A DNA stretch of 64,000 nucleotides from Stutzerimonas balearica DSM 6083 (GTDB lineage: Bacteria > Pseudomonadota > Gammaproteobacteria > Pseudomonadales > Pseudomonadaceae), in NCBI RefSeq assembly GCF_000818015.1, contig NZ_CP007511.1:2552501-2616500 (forward strand), written 5' to 3'. Shown here piece by piece: positions 27,263 to 37,025 of this stretch (position 1 is the stretch's first letter; the number at the start of each line of letters is the position of its first letter). The notes under the pieces were generated by a model. That model was not told the origin of the DNA and searched no databases. It saw only the letters and a list, made by a program, of their open reading frames with translations. The translations under genes and the position numbers were made by a program.

Positions 27263-28266
27263 ACCGTGGAGGCGGCCAGCCCGTCGCGCTGCAGTTCCAT
27301 TTCCCGCAGCAGGCGCAGCTGGCGGACCCGCTCGAGGTTTTCCGCCGCCGTGGCGTAGTGCGAAGGCGACAGCTCCAGCGCACTGCGAAAGAACTGCTCG
27401 GCCTGGTCCAGCCGGCCCTCGACCAGGCAGATGTAGCCCACGTCATTGCTCGCCTGGGCCCGGCTGCCGCCACGCTCGAAGACCGCGATCGCTTCCTCGT
27501 AGCGCCCGCTGCGCGCCAGCAGCAGGCCGAAGTTGCGTAGCAGCGGCGAATACCCGGGCGACAGGTCAATGGCCCGGCGGTAGAGCCGCTCGGCCGCGTC
27601 CCACTGGCCGGCGAGGTAGTACGAATAGGCCTGGCTGTTGTTCACCAGCGGCGAGCGCGGGTCGATCTGCAGGGCCAGGCGGTAATAGCCCTCGGCCTCG
27701 GCGAACGACGACCCCAGGTCCGCCAGCACCCCCATCGCGTTGTACAGGCGCACCGGCGAAGCGCGGTCCACGCTCAGCTCGCCCGGCTGCAGCGCGCCTG
27801 CGCCCAGCGCTTTGCCCAGGCGCTGCTGATCCAGCGTCAGCGCCCGCTCGAGCGCGGTACGCGCCTGGCCCAGGTCGCGCTGCTCGAGGCGCAGCAAACC
27901 CAGTTCGGCCAGCGCCTCGATGTCATCCGGGGTCGCGGCGAGCACCTCGTTCAAGGCCATCTCGGCCAGCTGCAGGTTGCCCCGCTCGCGGTGGATCCGG
28001 CCGATCGCCACCAGTGCGGCGTAATGCTTGGGCTCGAGCTCGAGCGTACGCAGGTAGAGGTACAGCGCCTGGTCGAGATCACCCGCGCGGTAGGCGGCGT
28101 CGGCCATCAGCATCGCCTGGTTGGCGCTGCCGGCCTGCTTTCTCACCTGATAGAGCACCGAGTTGTCACCCGAGTAGACCGAGCGCACGCCCTGCTGCGT
28201 CGGCTCGAAACTCTGACAACCGGCGAGCACGCCGGTCGCCGCCACCAGTAATACGAGCTTGTTCAT
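27256..28266 (-). CDS. tadD: TadD, TPR lipoprotein of the Tad pilus
   Basis: The protein of about 336 residues has a lipoprotein signal ending LAGC, followed by at least six TPR-like repeats from about residue 50 to the end. TadD-type lipoproteins are needed for assembly or localisation of the outer-membrane secretin of Tad systems. It is the last gene of the tad operon, directly after tadC. I use the ATG at 28266 because it starts the signal peptide; an upstream ATG would add ten unlikely residues. Confidence 0.92.
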   Translation of the reverse strand: MNKLVLLVAATGVLAGCQSFEPTQQGVRSVYSGDNSVLYQVRKQAGSANQAMLMADAAYRAGDLDQALYLYLRTLELEPKHYAALVAIGRIHRERGNLQLAEMALNEVLAATPDDIEALAELGLLRLEQRDLGQARTALERALTLDQQRLGKALGAGALQPGELSVDRASPVRLYNAMGVLADLGSSFAEAEGYYRLALQIDPRSPLVNNSQAYSYYLAGQWDAAERLYRRAIDLSPGYSPLLRNFGLLLARSGRYEEAIAVFERGGSRAQASNDVGYICLVEGRLDQAEQFFRSALELSPSHYATAAENLERVRQLRLLREMELQRDGLAASTVH

Positions 28267-28267
28267 G

Positions 28268-29236
28268 TCACAGCCTCCCAAAGGCCTTGAGTACACCCAC
28301 GATGGCCGGCCCGATGGCCACCAGGAAAAAACTCGGCCAGAGACAGAAGATCAGCGGGAAGACCAGCTTGGTGCCGATCTTCGCCGCCTGCTCTTCGGCC
28401 GCCTGGGTACGACGATCACGAAACTCCTCGGCATAGATGCGCAGCGTGTCCGCCACGCTGCTGCCGAAGCGGATGCTCTGCGCCAGCAGGCTGATCAGCC
28501 CGCCGATGTCCTTCAGCCCGGTCCGTTCGGCGAGATTGCGCAGCGCATCGGCACTGCTGATGCCGGCGCGGATCTCGGCATTGACCAGCGCCAGCTCCTC
28601 GGCCAGTTCGCCATGGCTGACCGAGAGTTCCTCGGCCACGCGCTCGATGGCCTGCGGCAAGGCCAGCCCGGACTCGACGCAGACGACCATCAGGTCCAGT
28701 GCATCGGGAAATGCCCTGCGCAGCCGGGCGATCCGCGCGGCCCGGCGCTTTTCCACCACCAGCGCCGGCAACAGCCAGCCGACGCCCGCCAGCACCGCCG
28801 CCAGCAACGCGACGTGCTTGAGGGCCAGACCGCTGAGCAGCGGCAGCAACAGCACCGCCGCGCTGCCCAGGCCGAGCGGCAGCAGCAGGCGCAAGGCCCA
28901 GTAGAGCTGCGGCGCGGACACCGAACGGTAGCCGGCCTGGATCAGCTGCAGCCGCGTCGCACTCGGCGCCGCCTGGTCACCACTGACGAAGCGCTGGCCG
29001 AGCCGCGCCAGCAGCAGTTGCACCCCGCCCGGCGGCTGGCTGGCGACGGCCGCACCGGCCTGGCCGCGGCCGATGGCGTGCAGGCGCCGGCGCACCGGGT
29101 CCTGCAAGCCGATGACCACCAGCCCCAGGGCGATCATGACCAGCACCAGGCTGACGCCCACCGCGGCGCTGAAGATCAGGCGCACCAGGCGCTCGTCCTT
29201 GACGGTTTCGCCGATCAGGCTCAGCAGATAGTCCAT
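28268..29236 (-). CDS. tadC: TadC, inner-membrane platform protein
   Basis: The 322-residue GspF/T2SF-domain protein has membrane segments near residues 19-45, 115-160 and 292-315, and the cytoplasmic core FPDALDLMVVCVESGLALPQ, with LRNLAERTGLKDI further on. TadB and TadC together form the platform that connects the TadA ATPase to the growing Flp pilus. Its stop lies one base from the tadD start codon. Confidence 0.95.
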   Translation of the reverse strand: MDYLLSLIGETVKDERLVRLIFSAAVGVSLVLVMIALGLVVIGLQDPVRRRLHAIGRGQAGAAVASQPPGGVQLLLARLGQRFVSGDQAAPSATRLQLIQAGYRSVSAPQLYWALRLLLPLGLGSAAVLLLPLLSGLALKHVALLAAVLAGVGWLLPALVVEKRRAARIARLRRAFPDALDLMVVCVESGLALPQAIERVAEELSVSHGELAEELALVNAEIRAGISSADALRNLAERTGLKDIGGLISLLAQSIRFGSSVADTLRIYAEEFRDRRTQAAEEQAAKIGTKLVFPLIFCLWPSFFLVAIGPAIVGVLKAFGRL

Positions 29237-29255
29237 GATCCGTCTCCTCGAGGCG

Positions 29256-30242
29256 CTACACCTGGATGCGCACGATCCGGCGTATCCAGAAGATCCCCAG
29301 CAGCATGCCGACGAAGGCCGCCAGGGCCAGCTTGCGCCCCAGGGGTTCGTTGATCAGCATCGGCAGGTAGCCGGGCGTGGTCAGCATGATTCCGGCGGCG
29401 AGCACGAAGGGCACCGAGACCAGCACCCAGGCCGACATGCGCCCCTCGGCCGACAGCGTGCGCACCTTTCGCTGGAAGCGGAAGCGCTCGCGCACCAGCC
29501 GGCTCAGGCGCTCGAGCACCTCGGTGAGGTTGCCGCCGGTGTCGCGGTGAATCAGGATCGAGGTCACCAGCAGCATGACCGTCATGCTTGGCATGCGCTC
29601 GAGCAGCCCGAGCATCGCGCGGCGCACGTCATTGCCGTAGGCGATGTCGGCAAAGGCCAGATCGAACTCCTCGGCCACCGGCCCCTTCTGCTCCTCGGCG
29701 ACCAGGCGCAGGGTCTCGTTGAACGGGTGGCCGGCACGCATGGCCCGGCACATGGCGTCCAGCGCATCGGGCAGGCCCTCCTCGAACTGCGCGAAGCGAC
29801 GCGCACGCGCACTGACGATGCGCAGGACCGGCAGCCCGCTCGCCAGCAGGCCGAGGCCCAGCGCCAGCCATGCCAGCTTCGTCACCACCCACACCAGCAT
29901 CGCCGTGACCAGCCCCAGGAGCAGGCCGAGCAGGACCACCCGGTACGCCAGATGACGGCGCCCGGCCTGTTCGATGGTCCGCCCGAGGCGCTCCATGCCC
30001 GGCAGCTGCTCGAGCCAGGCCTCCAGCGGCGAGAGGCGCTTGAGGTACTTCTGCCGCAACAGCACCTGCATGCTCTGCCCGTCACCGCTCTGCTCGAGCA
30101 GACGCAGGCGCTGGCGAATCCGCTTGCGCACCTGCCCCGCTTCACCGAACACCGGGATCGTCAGGCCCTGGCTGAGCAGGAATACCGCCAGAAACACCAT
30201 GCCGAGAAAGATCAGCAGAAAGTCGCCGGATAGCGCGTTCAT
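29256..30242 (-). CDS. tadB: TadB, inner-membrane platform protein
   Basis: The 328-residue GspF-domain protein has an N-terminal membrane segment ([17 protein letters not shown]), a middle pair, the conserved [20 protein letters not shown], and a C-terminal pair. The start is the ATG at 30242, which overlaps the tadA stop (ATGA). The frame remains open far upstream, but that part only mirrors tadA. Confidence 0.95.
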   Translation of the reverse strand: MNALSGDFLLIFLGMVFLAVFLLSQGLTIPVFGEAGQVRKRIRQRLRLLEQSGDGQSMQVLLRQKYLKRLSPLEAWLEQLPGMERLGRTIEQAGRRHLAYRVVLLGLLLGLVTAMLVWVVTKLAWLALGLGLLASGLPVLRIVSARARRFAQFEEGLPDALDAMCRAMRAGHPFNETLRLVAEEQKGPVAEEFDLAFADIAYGNDVRRAMLGLLERMPSMTVMLLVTSILIHRDTGGNLTEVLERLSRLVRERFRFQRKVRTLSAEGRMSAWVLVSVPFVLAAGIMLTTPGYLPMLINEPLGRKLALAAFVGMLLGIFWIRRIVRIQV

Positions 30243-31669
30243 GACTGCAAGGCCTCCATCCAGTCCGGCCGGAACAGGCCCAGCGGCAGCTCGATGCCGC
30301 GCTTGCTCAGCCCGTCGCGGAACACCGGCACCATGCCGCTCGGGCGATAGTCGCCGAGCACCTCGCCGGCCTCGCCGATGCCGCGGCGCTCGAAACTGAA
30401 GATCTCGGTCATGGTGATGATGTCGCCTTCCATGCCGTTGATTTCCTGCACGCTGACCAGCCGCCGGCGACCATCCTCCTGCCGCTCGAGCTGCACCACC
30501 ACGTCGATGGCCGAGGCGATCTGCTGGCGCAGCGCCTTCATCGGAAAGGTCGCGCCGGTCATCGACACCATGTTCTCGATGCGGCCCAGCGCATCGCGCG
30601 GGCTGTTGGCATGCACGGTGGTCAGCGAGCCATCGTGGCCGGTGTTCATCGCGGCCAGCATGTCCAGCGCCTCGCCGCCGCGCACCTCGCCGATGACGAT
30701 GCGGTCCGGGCGCATGCGCAGCGCATTGCGCACCAGCTCGCGCTGGTTGATCTCGCCACGCCCTTCGATGTTCGCCGGGCGCGTTTCCAGCCGCACCACA
30801 TGCGGCTGCTGCAACTGCAGCTCGGCCGAGTCCTCGATGGTGACGATCCGCTCGTTGTGCCCGATGAAGCTCGACAACACGTTGAGCAGGGTCGTCTTGC
30901 CGGTGCCGGTGCCGCCGGAGACCAGCACGTTGAGCCGGCCGCGCACGATGGCCTTGAGTACCAGCGCGATGGCCGGCGTCAGCGTCCCCATCTGCACCAG
31001 CGCATCGGCGTTGAGCAGGTCGACGGCGAAGCGGCGGATCGACAGGCTCGGCCCGTCGATGGCCAGCGGTGGAATGATCGCGTTGACCCGCGAACCGTCC
31101 TTCAGCCGGGCGTCGACCAGCGGCGAGGACTCGTCGATGCGCCGGCCCAGCGAGGACACGATGCGGTCGATGATGTTGAGCAGATGACGGTCGTCGCGAA
31201 AGCGCACATCGGTGCGCTGCAGTTTGCCGTGGCGCTCGACGTATACCGAGGCGTGGCCGTTGACCAGGATGTCCGACACGCTCGGGTCGGCCAGCAGCGG
31301 CTCGAGCGGGCCGAGGCCGAGCACCTCGTCGGTGATCTGGCGAATGATCGCCTGGCGCACCGCCACGCTGACCGGCGCGTTCTGCTCGTCGAGCAGCCGC
31401 TGGCAGATGTCGCGGATCTGCCGGCTTGCCTCGTCCGGCTCCAGCGAGTCGAGCAGCGACAGGTCCATGACCTTCAGCAGCAGCTGGTAGATGCGCTCGC
31501 GCCACTCGCACTCCAGCCCGCCGAGCTGGCTGCGCGTCTCGTAACGGTCCTCGGGGGCCTCGGCTTCCCAGGGCATGCCAAGCGTGGCGACAAGCGCCTC
31601 GGGCGGCGTCGCCGCGGCTTCGGTCGTGGGTCGTGCGCGCTGCAGGCGGCTGCGAAATTCGCTCAACAT
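30239..31669 (-). CDS. tadA: TadA/CpaF secretion ATPase
   Basis: This 476-residue GspE/VirB11-type ATPase powers Flp pilus extension and retraction. It has the CpaF N-terminal domain, the [15 protein letters not shown] and INAII-type segments, Walker [11 protein letters not shown] (251-260), the Asp box [11 protein letters not shown], Walker [15 protein letters not shown] and the HANSPRDAL His box. Everything needed for activity is present. It lies four bases downstream of tadZ and overlaps tadB. Confidence 0.97.
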   Translation of the reverse strand: MLSEFRSRLQRARPTTEAAATPPEALVATLGMPWEAEAPEDRYETRSQLGGLECEWRERIYQLLLKVMDLSLLDSLEPDEASRQIRDICQRLLDEQNAPVSVAVRQAIIRQITDEVLGLGPLEPLLADPSVSDILVNGHASVYVERHGKLQRTDVRFRDDRHLLNIIDRIVSSLGRRIDESSPLVDARLKDGSRVNAIIPPLAIDGPSLSIRRFAVDLLNADALVQMGTLTPAIALVLKAIVRGRLNVLVSGGTGTGKTTLLNVLSSFIGHNERIVTIEDSAELQLQQPHVVRLETRPANIEGRGEINQRELVRNALRMRPDRIVIGEVRGGEALDMLAAMNTGHDGSLTTVHANSPRDALGRIENMVSMTGATFPMKALRQQIASAIDVVVQLERQEDGRRRLVSVQEINGMEGDIITMTEIFSFERRGIGEAGEVLGDYRPSGMVPVFRDGLSKRGIELPLGLFRPDWMEALQS

Positions 31670-31672
31670 GGT

Positions 31673-32890
31673 CTATCCCCCGAACAGTCGGCCAATGGTG
31701 CGTTTGAACAGGCCCGGATCGCGCCGCTGCTCGCCGACCAGTTGCTGGCCGAGCTGGCGCAGCCCGCGCGTGATGCCGGCGCGCGGCGCCTGCAACTCCA
31801 GCGGAATGCCGGCGTTCTGGCATTCGCTGACGGTGGCGTAGTCGTTGGGCAGGGTCAGCACGCGTTCGCAGCGCAGGGCCTCGACGATGTCGCGCGTGCT
31901 GACCGGCGCGGATTTCTCGTAGCGGTTGACCACAACCTCGATGCGCCCGGCCTGCACCCCGAGGTCATCGCGCAGGATGCGCCACAGCCGCGCGGCGTCC
32001 TTCAGATGGCCGACGCTCTGCTGCAGTACCAGGTAGATGCGATCGGCCTTTTCCAGGGTGACGCCGGTCAGGTGGTCGATGTGCCGCGGCAGGTCGACCA
32101 CGGTCCAGTCATAGCTGGTGCGCGCCAGGTCGAGCAGCGCTTCGAGCTGCTCCAGGCGCACGTCCTGGCTCAGGCACAGCTCGCCGGTGCGCACGCCGAG
32201 CACATCCAGCGTCGCGCTGAAATGGTTGCAGAAGCCGTGCAGCGCCACGCCGTCGAGGCTGTCGACGCGCTGCAGAACCTCCACCGGGCCGTGCGCGGGG
32301 TTGACGTCGAACGCGTGGGCGACGCTGCCGAATTGCAGGTCCATGTCCAGCAGCAGGGTCTTGCCACCCTGCACGCTGAGCTGGTGCGCCAGGTTGCAGG
32401 CGATCAGCGTCGCGCCGGCACCGCCCTTGGCGTTGATCACCGCCACCAGCCGTCCGCCTTCGGTCGCGCTGCTGCGTGCCTCGGCCACCTGCCGCAGCAG
32501 CGCCGCACGCAGCTCGCCCGGCGCGACCGGCTCGGGGAGAAAATCCCTTGCCCCGGCCTGCATCGCCAGGCGCACCGCCTCACGATTGTCCAGCGGCCCG
32601 TAGATCAACAGTGCGGGGCGCTGGCCACGCTCGCGTTGCAGCAGCGCGCCCAGCTCGTCGCGCCACAGCTGGCTGAGATGCAGCACCAGCACGTCCGGCA
32701 GCGGGTCGACGTTGTACAGCGGATCGGTATGACCGTTGCTGACCAGGCGGGTCGCCACACGGTAGTCCGGCAGGCCCTGCACCATGCTCTTGAAACCGGC
32801 GAGCGCATCGGCGTCGCGCCCGCAGAACAGCAGTTGCAGGGCCTGCGTCTCGGCCCGGGTCGGGGCGTCGCTGTCGACGAGTTTCAGCAT
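31673..32890 (-). CDS. tadZ: TadZ/CpaE, ParA-like localisation ATPase
   Basis: The 405-residue protein has an atypical receiver-like N-terminal domain (about 15-130) and a MinD/ParA domain with deviant Walker A NAKGGAGATLIACNLA and the LLLDMDLQFG motif. TadZ proteins mark the polar site of Tad assembly. The stop precedes tadA by a few bases, and its start overlaps the previous gene by seven bases. Confidence 0.94.
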   Translation of the reverse strand: MLKLVDSDAPTRAETQALQLLFCGRDADALAGFKSMVQGLPDYRVATRLVSNGHTDPLYNVDPLPDVLVLHLSQLWRDELGALLQRERGQRPALLIYGPLDNREAVRLAMQAGARDFLPEPVAPGELRAALLRQVAEARSSATEGGRLVAVINAKGGAGATLIACNLAHQLSVQGGKTLLLDMDLQFGSVAHAFDVNPAHGPVEVLQRVDSLDGVALHGFCNHFSATLDVLGVRTGELCLSQDVRLEQLEALLDLARTSYDWTVVDLPRHIDHLTGVTLEKADRIYLVLQQSVGHLKDAARLWRILRDDLGVQAGRIEVVVNRYEKSAPVSTRDIVEALRCERVLTLPNDYATVSECQNAGIPLELQAPRAGITRGLRQLGQQLVGEQRRDPGLFKRTIGRLFGG

Positions 32891-33381
32891 GGCGTTATCT
32901 CCGGTACTTCATTGGGATCGGGTTGGCGGCCCAGGCTTTCCCGGGGCAGGATCGACTCGAACACCGGCAGGGTGAGCCCCGTCTGCATGCCTGGAATCAA
33001 CAGGTCGAAGACGAAGCCCTCGATGCGCAGGCGCACATAGCGGATCTGCGCAAAGCCGCTTGCCAGCCCCGGGCCGGCGATCTCCGCGCCGTTGCCGTCG
33101 AGATAGGCCAGGCTCAGCTGCGAGCCGTCCAGGCCGCCGATCAGACGGCTGGCACCGTCATCATCGGCCTCGTTGAACATCGCCCGACGCAGTACGCGTG
33201 CATCCTGGATGTCGCACACCGCAGCCAGTCGCGCACCGCGGCGGACCGACTCGTTCAGCGCATTGACGGTAAAGGCCAGGCGCCCCAGTTCGAGCACACC
33301 GAACAGGGTGACGAACAGCAGCAGGCCGACGATGGCGAACTCCACGACGTAGGCGCCGCGCATCCGTTTGGCGTTCATCAC
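32884..33381 (-). CDS. tadE: TadE-like pseudopilin
   Basis: The 165-residue protein has the TadE signature near its N-terminus: a basic leader, then GAYVVEFAIVGLLLFVTLFG with Glu five residues into the hydrophobic stretch, as in class III type IV prepilin-like proteins cut by TadV. The remainder is extracytoplasmic. The start overlaps the stop of the preceding pseudopilin gene as ATGA. Confidence 0.88.
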   Translation of the reverse strand: MMNAKRMRGAYVVEFAIVGLLLFVTLFGVLELGRLAFTVNALNESVRRGARLAAVCDIQDARVLRRAMFNEADDDGASRLIGGLDGSQLSLAYLDGNGAEIAGPGLASGFAQIRYVRLRIEGFVFDLLIPGMQTGLTLPVFESILPRESLGRQPDPNEVPEITPC

Positions 33382-33842
33382 AGGGCCCTCATCACGGTGC
33401 TCGCCTGCAGCGTCAACTGCAGCGGAATGGCCTCGCCGATCAGTGCCGGCAGCTCGGTGCCGATAACCGGCTGGTAGAGGTAGCGCAGGGTCACGCGGAC
33501 GTGCTGGCTGCCCACCGCGGCAATCTCGACCGCGCTGCCGTCGAGCCCCTCGAGCCGGGGCTGGCCGCCGGCCGCGGGCGAGCCATAGAGGGCGAGGTTG
33601 CGCGTTTGCCCGGTCAGCTCGGCGTTGAGGTCCAGCTGGCCGAGGGTGCGGTTCCAGGCGTGCGCCGAGAGGTAGCGGCTCGAGTCGCGGCTGGCCTGCA
33701 CCAGGGTGTTGTATTGCAATAGCAGGCGGCCCAGCTCACCGACGGTCAGCAGCAACAGCAGCAACAGCGGCAGGGCAATGGCGAACTCCACCATGGCCAG
33801 GCCTTGCTGGCTTTTGCGCGAGCGATAAAGAGGCGCTCTCAT
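33378..33842 (-). CDS. tadF: TadE/TadF-like pseudopilin
   Basis: The 154-residue protein has the same pseudopilin design: MRAPLYRSRKSQQGLAMVEF followed by a long hydrophobic stretch with Glu in the fifth position. Two such proteins in a row are usual for TadE and TadF; which of the two corresponds to which name is assigned by order only. Confidence 0.85.
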   Translation of the reverse strand: MRAPLYRSRKSQQGLAMVEFAIALPLLLLLLLTVGELGRLLLQYNTLVQASRDSSRYLSAHAWNRTLGQLDLNAELTGQTRNLALYGSPAAGGQPRLEGLDGSAVEIAAVGSQHVRVTLRYLYQPVIGTELPALIGEAIPLQLTLQASTVMRAL

Positions 33843-33851
33843 GCTCCCTCC

Positions 33852-35180
33852 TCACGAATCGTCACTGGGGGTACGGGCGTTATCGATGTAGGTCTTGTAG
33901 AGCTGGATGATCTGCGGGCCGCTGTCGTCGCTCGGGTCGATGTCCGGCTGGTTGTCACCGGCACATTCGCGCAGGAACTGGCCGAATATCTGCGCGTCCT
34001 TGCCGCCGGCGGGCAGCGGCTGGACGAGAAAGAAGCAGCCGAACCCCAGCACCGGCACGGAGGTCTGGCCGTTCTGCTTGCCGGTGCAGTCGCCCACCAC
34101 GATGCGCAACACGCGCCGCTCCGCCACACCGCCGGCGGTGCAGCCTGACGGGCAGGCCGCCGTTGCCCGGCGCCAGTCGTTGTAATCGAGCAGCGCGCCC
34201 TGCCCGGTGAACAGGTTGCCATCGCGCGCTTGCACCGGCTGGCCATCATAGGTGGCCTGCTCGGCGCCTTCGTCCCATTCGATCAGCGGCGTCGAGTGGC
34301 TGATGATCTGATCTGGCGGGTAGCTCGCCGCCGAGCCGGCCAGCGAGCCCTTGTACTCACCGAAACGGGTGTTCAGCCCCTGCGCGACGGGGCCGACGGT
34401 ATTGCCCGGCTCGGTCTCCACCGCCTCGCCGACCTGGTTGCATTGCTCGATGTCGCCGGCCAGCGCGGCGCGGACGTCCGCCGCCCCGCTGTTGCTGCCC
34501 AGGCGAATCAGCTGGAAATTGCCGGGGCCGATCGGCGAGGTGTTGCCCGCCCCGCTCTTGAGCACTTCCAGATCGCCGAAACGGTAGCCCCAGAACTGCC
34601 CGGCCGTCGGGTCGTTGCCATTGGGGTCGCCGCAGATCATCAGCGGTGCCACCTGGCACGGGGTGGTCGGGCTCGGGCCGGCGGTGGCGATGGCCGAGAC
34701 GGCCTTGTCCGGCGTGTCGTCGGCGAGCAGGGAGAGGATCGGCCAGAAGAACCCCTGCAGCGGCTCGTTGGCCACCGAGACACGGACATAGCGCGCGGCC
34801 ACCGGCCCTGGATAGGAGAACGGCCCGTAGACGCTCGTGGCGAGTTCGACCTGCACGAAGCCCGTGCCGTCCTCGGCCAGCGCGGTGGCCAACTCGTCGT
34901 TGCCATCGGCCTGCGCATTCAAGGTGAAGGTGCCGACGGCCGCGTCACGGGTCAGGCTGGCGGCGTTGCCGGTGCCGGACACCTGCAGCAGCGTGCGCGC
35001 GCCGCTGAGCGCGGCAGCATCGACCGCGTTCTGCAGGCGCGCCTTGTTCAGCAGCATGTGGCCGCCGTCCAGGGCCAGCGCCGCCATCGCCAGGATCGCG
35101 AGCATGGCGACCGTCACCAGCACCATGACAGCGCCCCGCTGGTGGGCCGGCCCCCGGTAAATGGCGCGTGGACTGTTCAT
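33852..35180 (-). CDS. tadG: TadG-family pilus assembly protein
   Basis: This protein of about 442 residues has an N-terminal anchor segment (HQRGAVMVLVTVAMLAILAM) followed by the TadG motif LALDGGHMLLNKARLQNAVD and AAALSGAR. A large Cys-containing extracytoplasmic region with many Gly, Asn and Asp follows. TadG-like proteins are thought to anchor or stabilise the Tad machine at the envelope. The start at 35180 is chosen from the family N-terminus; TGAGG lies upstream. Confidence 0.9.
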   Translation of the reverse strand: MNSPRAIYRGPAHQRGAVMVLVTVAMLAILAMAALALDGGHMLLNKARLQNAVDAAALSGARTLLQVSGTGNAASLTRDAAVGTFTLNAQADGNDELATALAEDGTGFVQVELATSVYGPFSYPGPVAARYVRVSVANEPLQGFFWPILSLLADDTPDKAVSAIATAGPSPTTPCQVAPLMICGDPNGNDPTAGQFWGYRFGDLEVLKSGAGNTSPIGPGNFQLIRLGSNSGAADVRAALAGDIEQCNQVGEAVETEPGNTVGPVAQGLNTRFGEYKGSLAGSAASYPPDQIISHSTPLIEWDEGAEQATYDGQPVQARDGNLFTGQGALLDYNDWRRATAACPSGCTAGGVAERRVLRIVVGDCTGKQNGQTSVPVLGFGCFFLVQPLPAGGKDAQIFGQFLRECAGDNQPDIDPSDDSGPQIIQLYKTYIDNARTPSDDS

Positions 35181-35190
35181 GGCATTTGCC

Positions 35191-35457
35191 TCAGCGCTCG
35201 AAGCGGATCCGGATCGGTTCGGCCACGCGTTCGGCGTCACCGTGCGCCTCGCGGTAGCCCTTGAGCACCCGCTCGGTACGCGGCCCGTCAGCGGCCGGTG
35301 GCAGCGCCGTTCCGGGTTCGGCGGCCGTCGTCTTGTCGGCGATCTGCTGGTAGTGCACGGCCTGGACGGTCGAGCCCAGCGGGCCGACGCGAGCCTCTTC
35401 ATAGGTGGTGCAGGCGGCAACCAGCGCCGCGCAACCCAGTACGAACACGGTTTTCAT
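35191..35457 (-). CDS. Small lipoprotein within the tad operon
   Basis: The 88-residue protein has a short lipoprotein signal (KTVFVLGCAALVAACTTYEE, lipidated at the second Cys) and a hydrophilic mature part. It sits between the secretin gene and tadG with short gaps, so it is co-transcribed. No named family is recognised. In other Tad loci small lipoproteins act as secretin pilotins or stabilisers, so that role is possible here. Confidence 0.7.
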   Translation of the reverse strand: MKTVFVLGCAALVAACTTYEEARVGPLGSTVQAVHYQQIADKTTAAEPGTALPPAADGPRTERVLKGYREAHGDAERVAEPIRIRFER

Positions 35458-35470
35458 GGCGTTTCTCCGT

Positions 35471-36976
35471 CTAGTGCAGATCGTGGCCGAAGCGGCCTTC
35501 GCTGACGCCCAGGCTGACCGGCACGGTGCGGCCCGGCTGGCTGCCCTTGGTCTTGCCGAGCAGGTAGAACTCCAGGTCGCTCGGCGGCACGAAGTCGTCA
35601 GTCGGCAGGCGCACCGCCTTGGCATCGACCGGCGTGGCCAGATGCGGGGTAACCAGGATCACCAGTTCGGTTTCGCCATTGATGAACTGCTGGCTGCGAA
35701 ACAGCATGCCGAGCACCGGCAGGTCGCCCAGCCCGGGGAAGCGGCTGACGAAGTCGCGGCTGTTCTCGCTGATCAGGCCGGCGATGGCGATGGTCTGGCC
35801 ATCGCGCAGCTCCACGGTCGACTGCGCGCTGCGCTTGGTCAGCGAGGGAATGACCTGGGCGACGCCATCGCCGAGCACGCTCTCCAGGCCGGTATCGAGC
35901 ACCAGCGCGTTGGTGTTCGAAAGCTCGCTGACCGAGACGTTGAGGTTGAGGTTGATGCGCCCGCTGTCGAGCACTACCGGGAGAAACTTCACGCCGACGC
36001 CGAATTCCTTGTATTCGATGGTGATGCCGTCGTCTTCGGTGATCGGCACCGGGAATTCGCCGCCGGAGATGAACTCGGCCTGCTGTCCGGTCAGCGTGGT
36101 GAGCGTGGGCTCGGCGAGCACCTTGGCGGTGCCGTTGTCCTTCGAGGCCTCGAGCACCACGTTGAAGAGGAATTCGTCGGAGAGGAACTGGCCGAAGATG
36201 CCCTTGCCGTCACCGAACAGGGTAGTCGGGTCGAGGTTGCCATCCCCGTTGAAGCCGAGCCCGGCGCCATTGTTGAAACCGCCGCTGGACCAGCGCGAGG
36301 ACGAGCCGAAGTCCAGCGCGTTGAAGCGCACGTTGAGGTTCTTGAACAGGTTGCGCTGCATTTCCGCGACCTTCACCTCGAGCATCACCTGCTGGCTGCC
36401 GCCGACCGACATCAGGTTGATGACTTCCGGGCCCTTGCTCTTGCTGCGGCCGGCCGCGCTACTGCCCTCCTCGACCTGCGGCGCACTGGCCGCCGCGTAG
36501 CTGGTCGCCAGCTTCAGCGCGGTGTCCATCACTGCCGCACTGCTGACCTGGCCACGCAGAACCAGCGCGCCCTGGGCGCTGGCCACTTCGATGGTTTCCT
36601 TCGGCAGCACCTCGTGCAGCCGTGCCTTGAGCCCGCCCAGGTCATGCACGACCTGCAACTCGAGGCTGTCGATCAGGCGGTCGCGCGCGTCCCAGAGCAG
36701 CACATTGGTGCTGCCCAGCGAGCGGCCCAGCAGATACAGCTGGGTCGGCGTGGTGATGAGAATGTCGGCAATCCCCGGGTTGCCGACCGAGATGCGCTTG
36801 ACCGGCGCCCGCGTGGTCAGCACCCGCGACTGATAGATCGGCACCTTGACCGCATCGGTGTTGGCCGCCGGCAGCGCGCGGACGGCCGCTTGCGGCTCGG
36901 CGGCCACGACCAGGGACGGCAGGATCGCGCCTGCAAGCATTACGGCGACTACGGCGGCGTTTCGCACAGGTTTCAT
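35471..36976 (-). CDS. rcpA: RcpA/CpaC outer-membrane secretin
   Basis: The 501-residue protein has a signal peptide, a CpaC-type N-terminal domain (KRISVGNPGIADILITTPTQ, then LGSTNVLLWD), a BON-like domain (EVASAQGALVLRGQVSSA) and the C-terminal secretin domain (VLAEPTLTTLTGQQAEFISG, GVGVKFLPVV, VELRDGQTIAIAGL and the last strand ELVILVTPHL). It forms the outer-membrane pore for the Flp pilus. Confidence 0.96.
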   Translation of the reverse strand: MKPVRNAAVVAVMLAGAILPSLVVAAEPQAAVRALPAANTDAVKVPIYQSRVLTTRAPVKRISVGNPGIADILITTPTQLYLLGRSLGSTNVLLWDARDRLIDSLELQVVHDLGGLKARLHEVLPKETIEVASAQGALVLRGQVSSAAVMDTALKLATSYAAASAPQVEEGSSAAGRSKSKGPEVINLMSVGGSQQVMLEVKVAEMQRNLFKNLNVRFNALDFGSSSRWSSGGFNNGAGLGFNGDGNLDPTTLFGDGKGIFGQFLSDEFLFNVVLEASKDNGTAKVLAEPTLTTLTGQQAEFISGGEFPVPITEDDGITIEYKEFGVGVKFLPVVLDSGRINLNLNVSVSELSNTNALVLDTGLESVLGDGVAQVIPSLTKRSAQSTVELRDGQTIAIAGLISENSRDFVSRFPGLGDLPVLGMLFRSQQFINGETELVILVTPHLATPVDAKAVRLPTDDFVPPSDLEFYLLGKTKGSQPGRTVPVSLGVSEGRFGHDLH

Positions 36977-37025
36977 GTGAATTCTCCTTGTCGATTCCGG
37001 CCCGCCGCGGCGGGCGCCGAGCGAG

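Noticed and set aside
30243..31823. Upstream extension of the tadB frame to about 855 codons
   Set aside because: The extension lies wholly within tadA and its product is Arg/Ala-rich nonsense. TadB has its normal start at 30242 overlapping the tadA stop.
30611..33040. Long plus-strand open frame opposite tadA and tadZ
   Set aside because: It is antisense to two well-supported Tad ATPases, has low-complexity composition and has no ribosome binding site or family match.
35181..35420. Upstream extension of tadG
   Set aside because: The family N-terminus and a ribosome binding site fit the ATG at 35180. The extension would overlap a separate lipoprotein gene in another frame.
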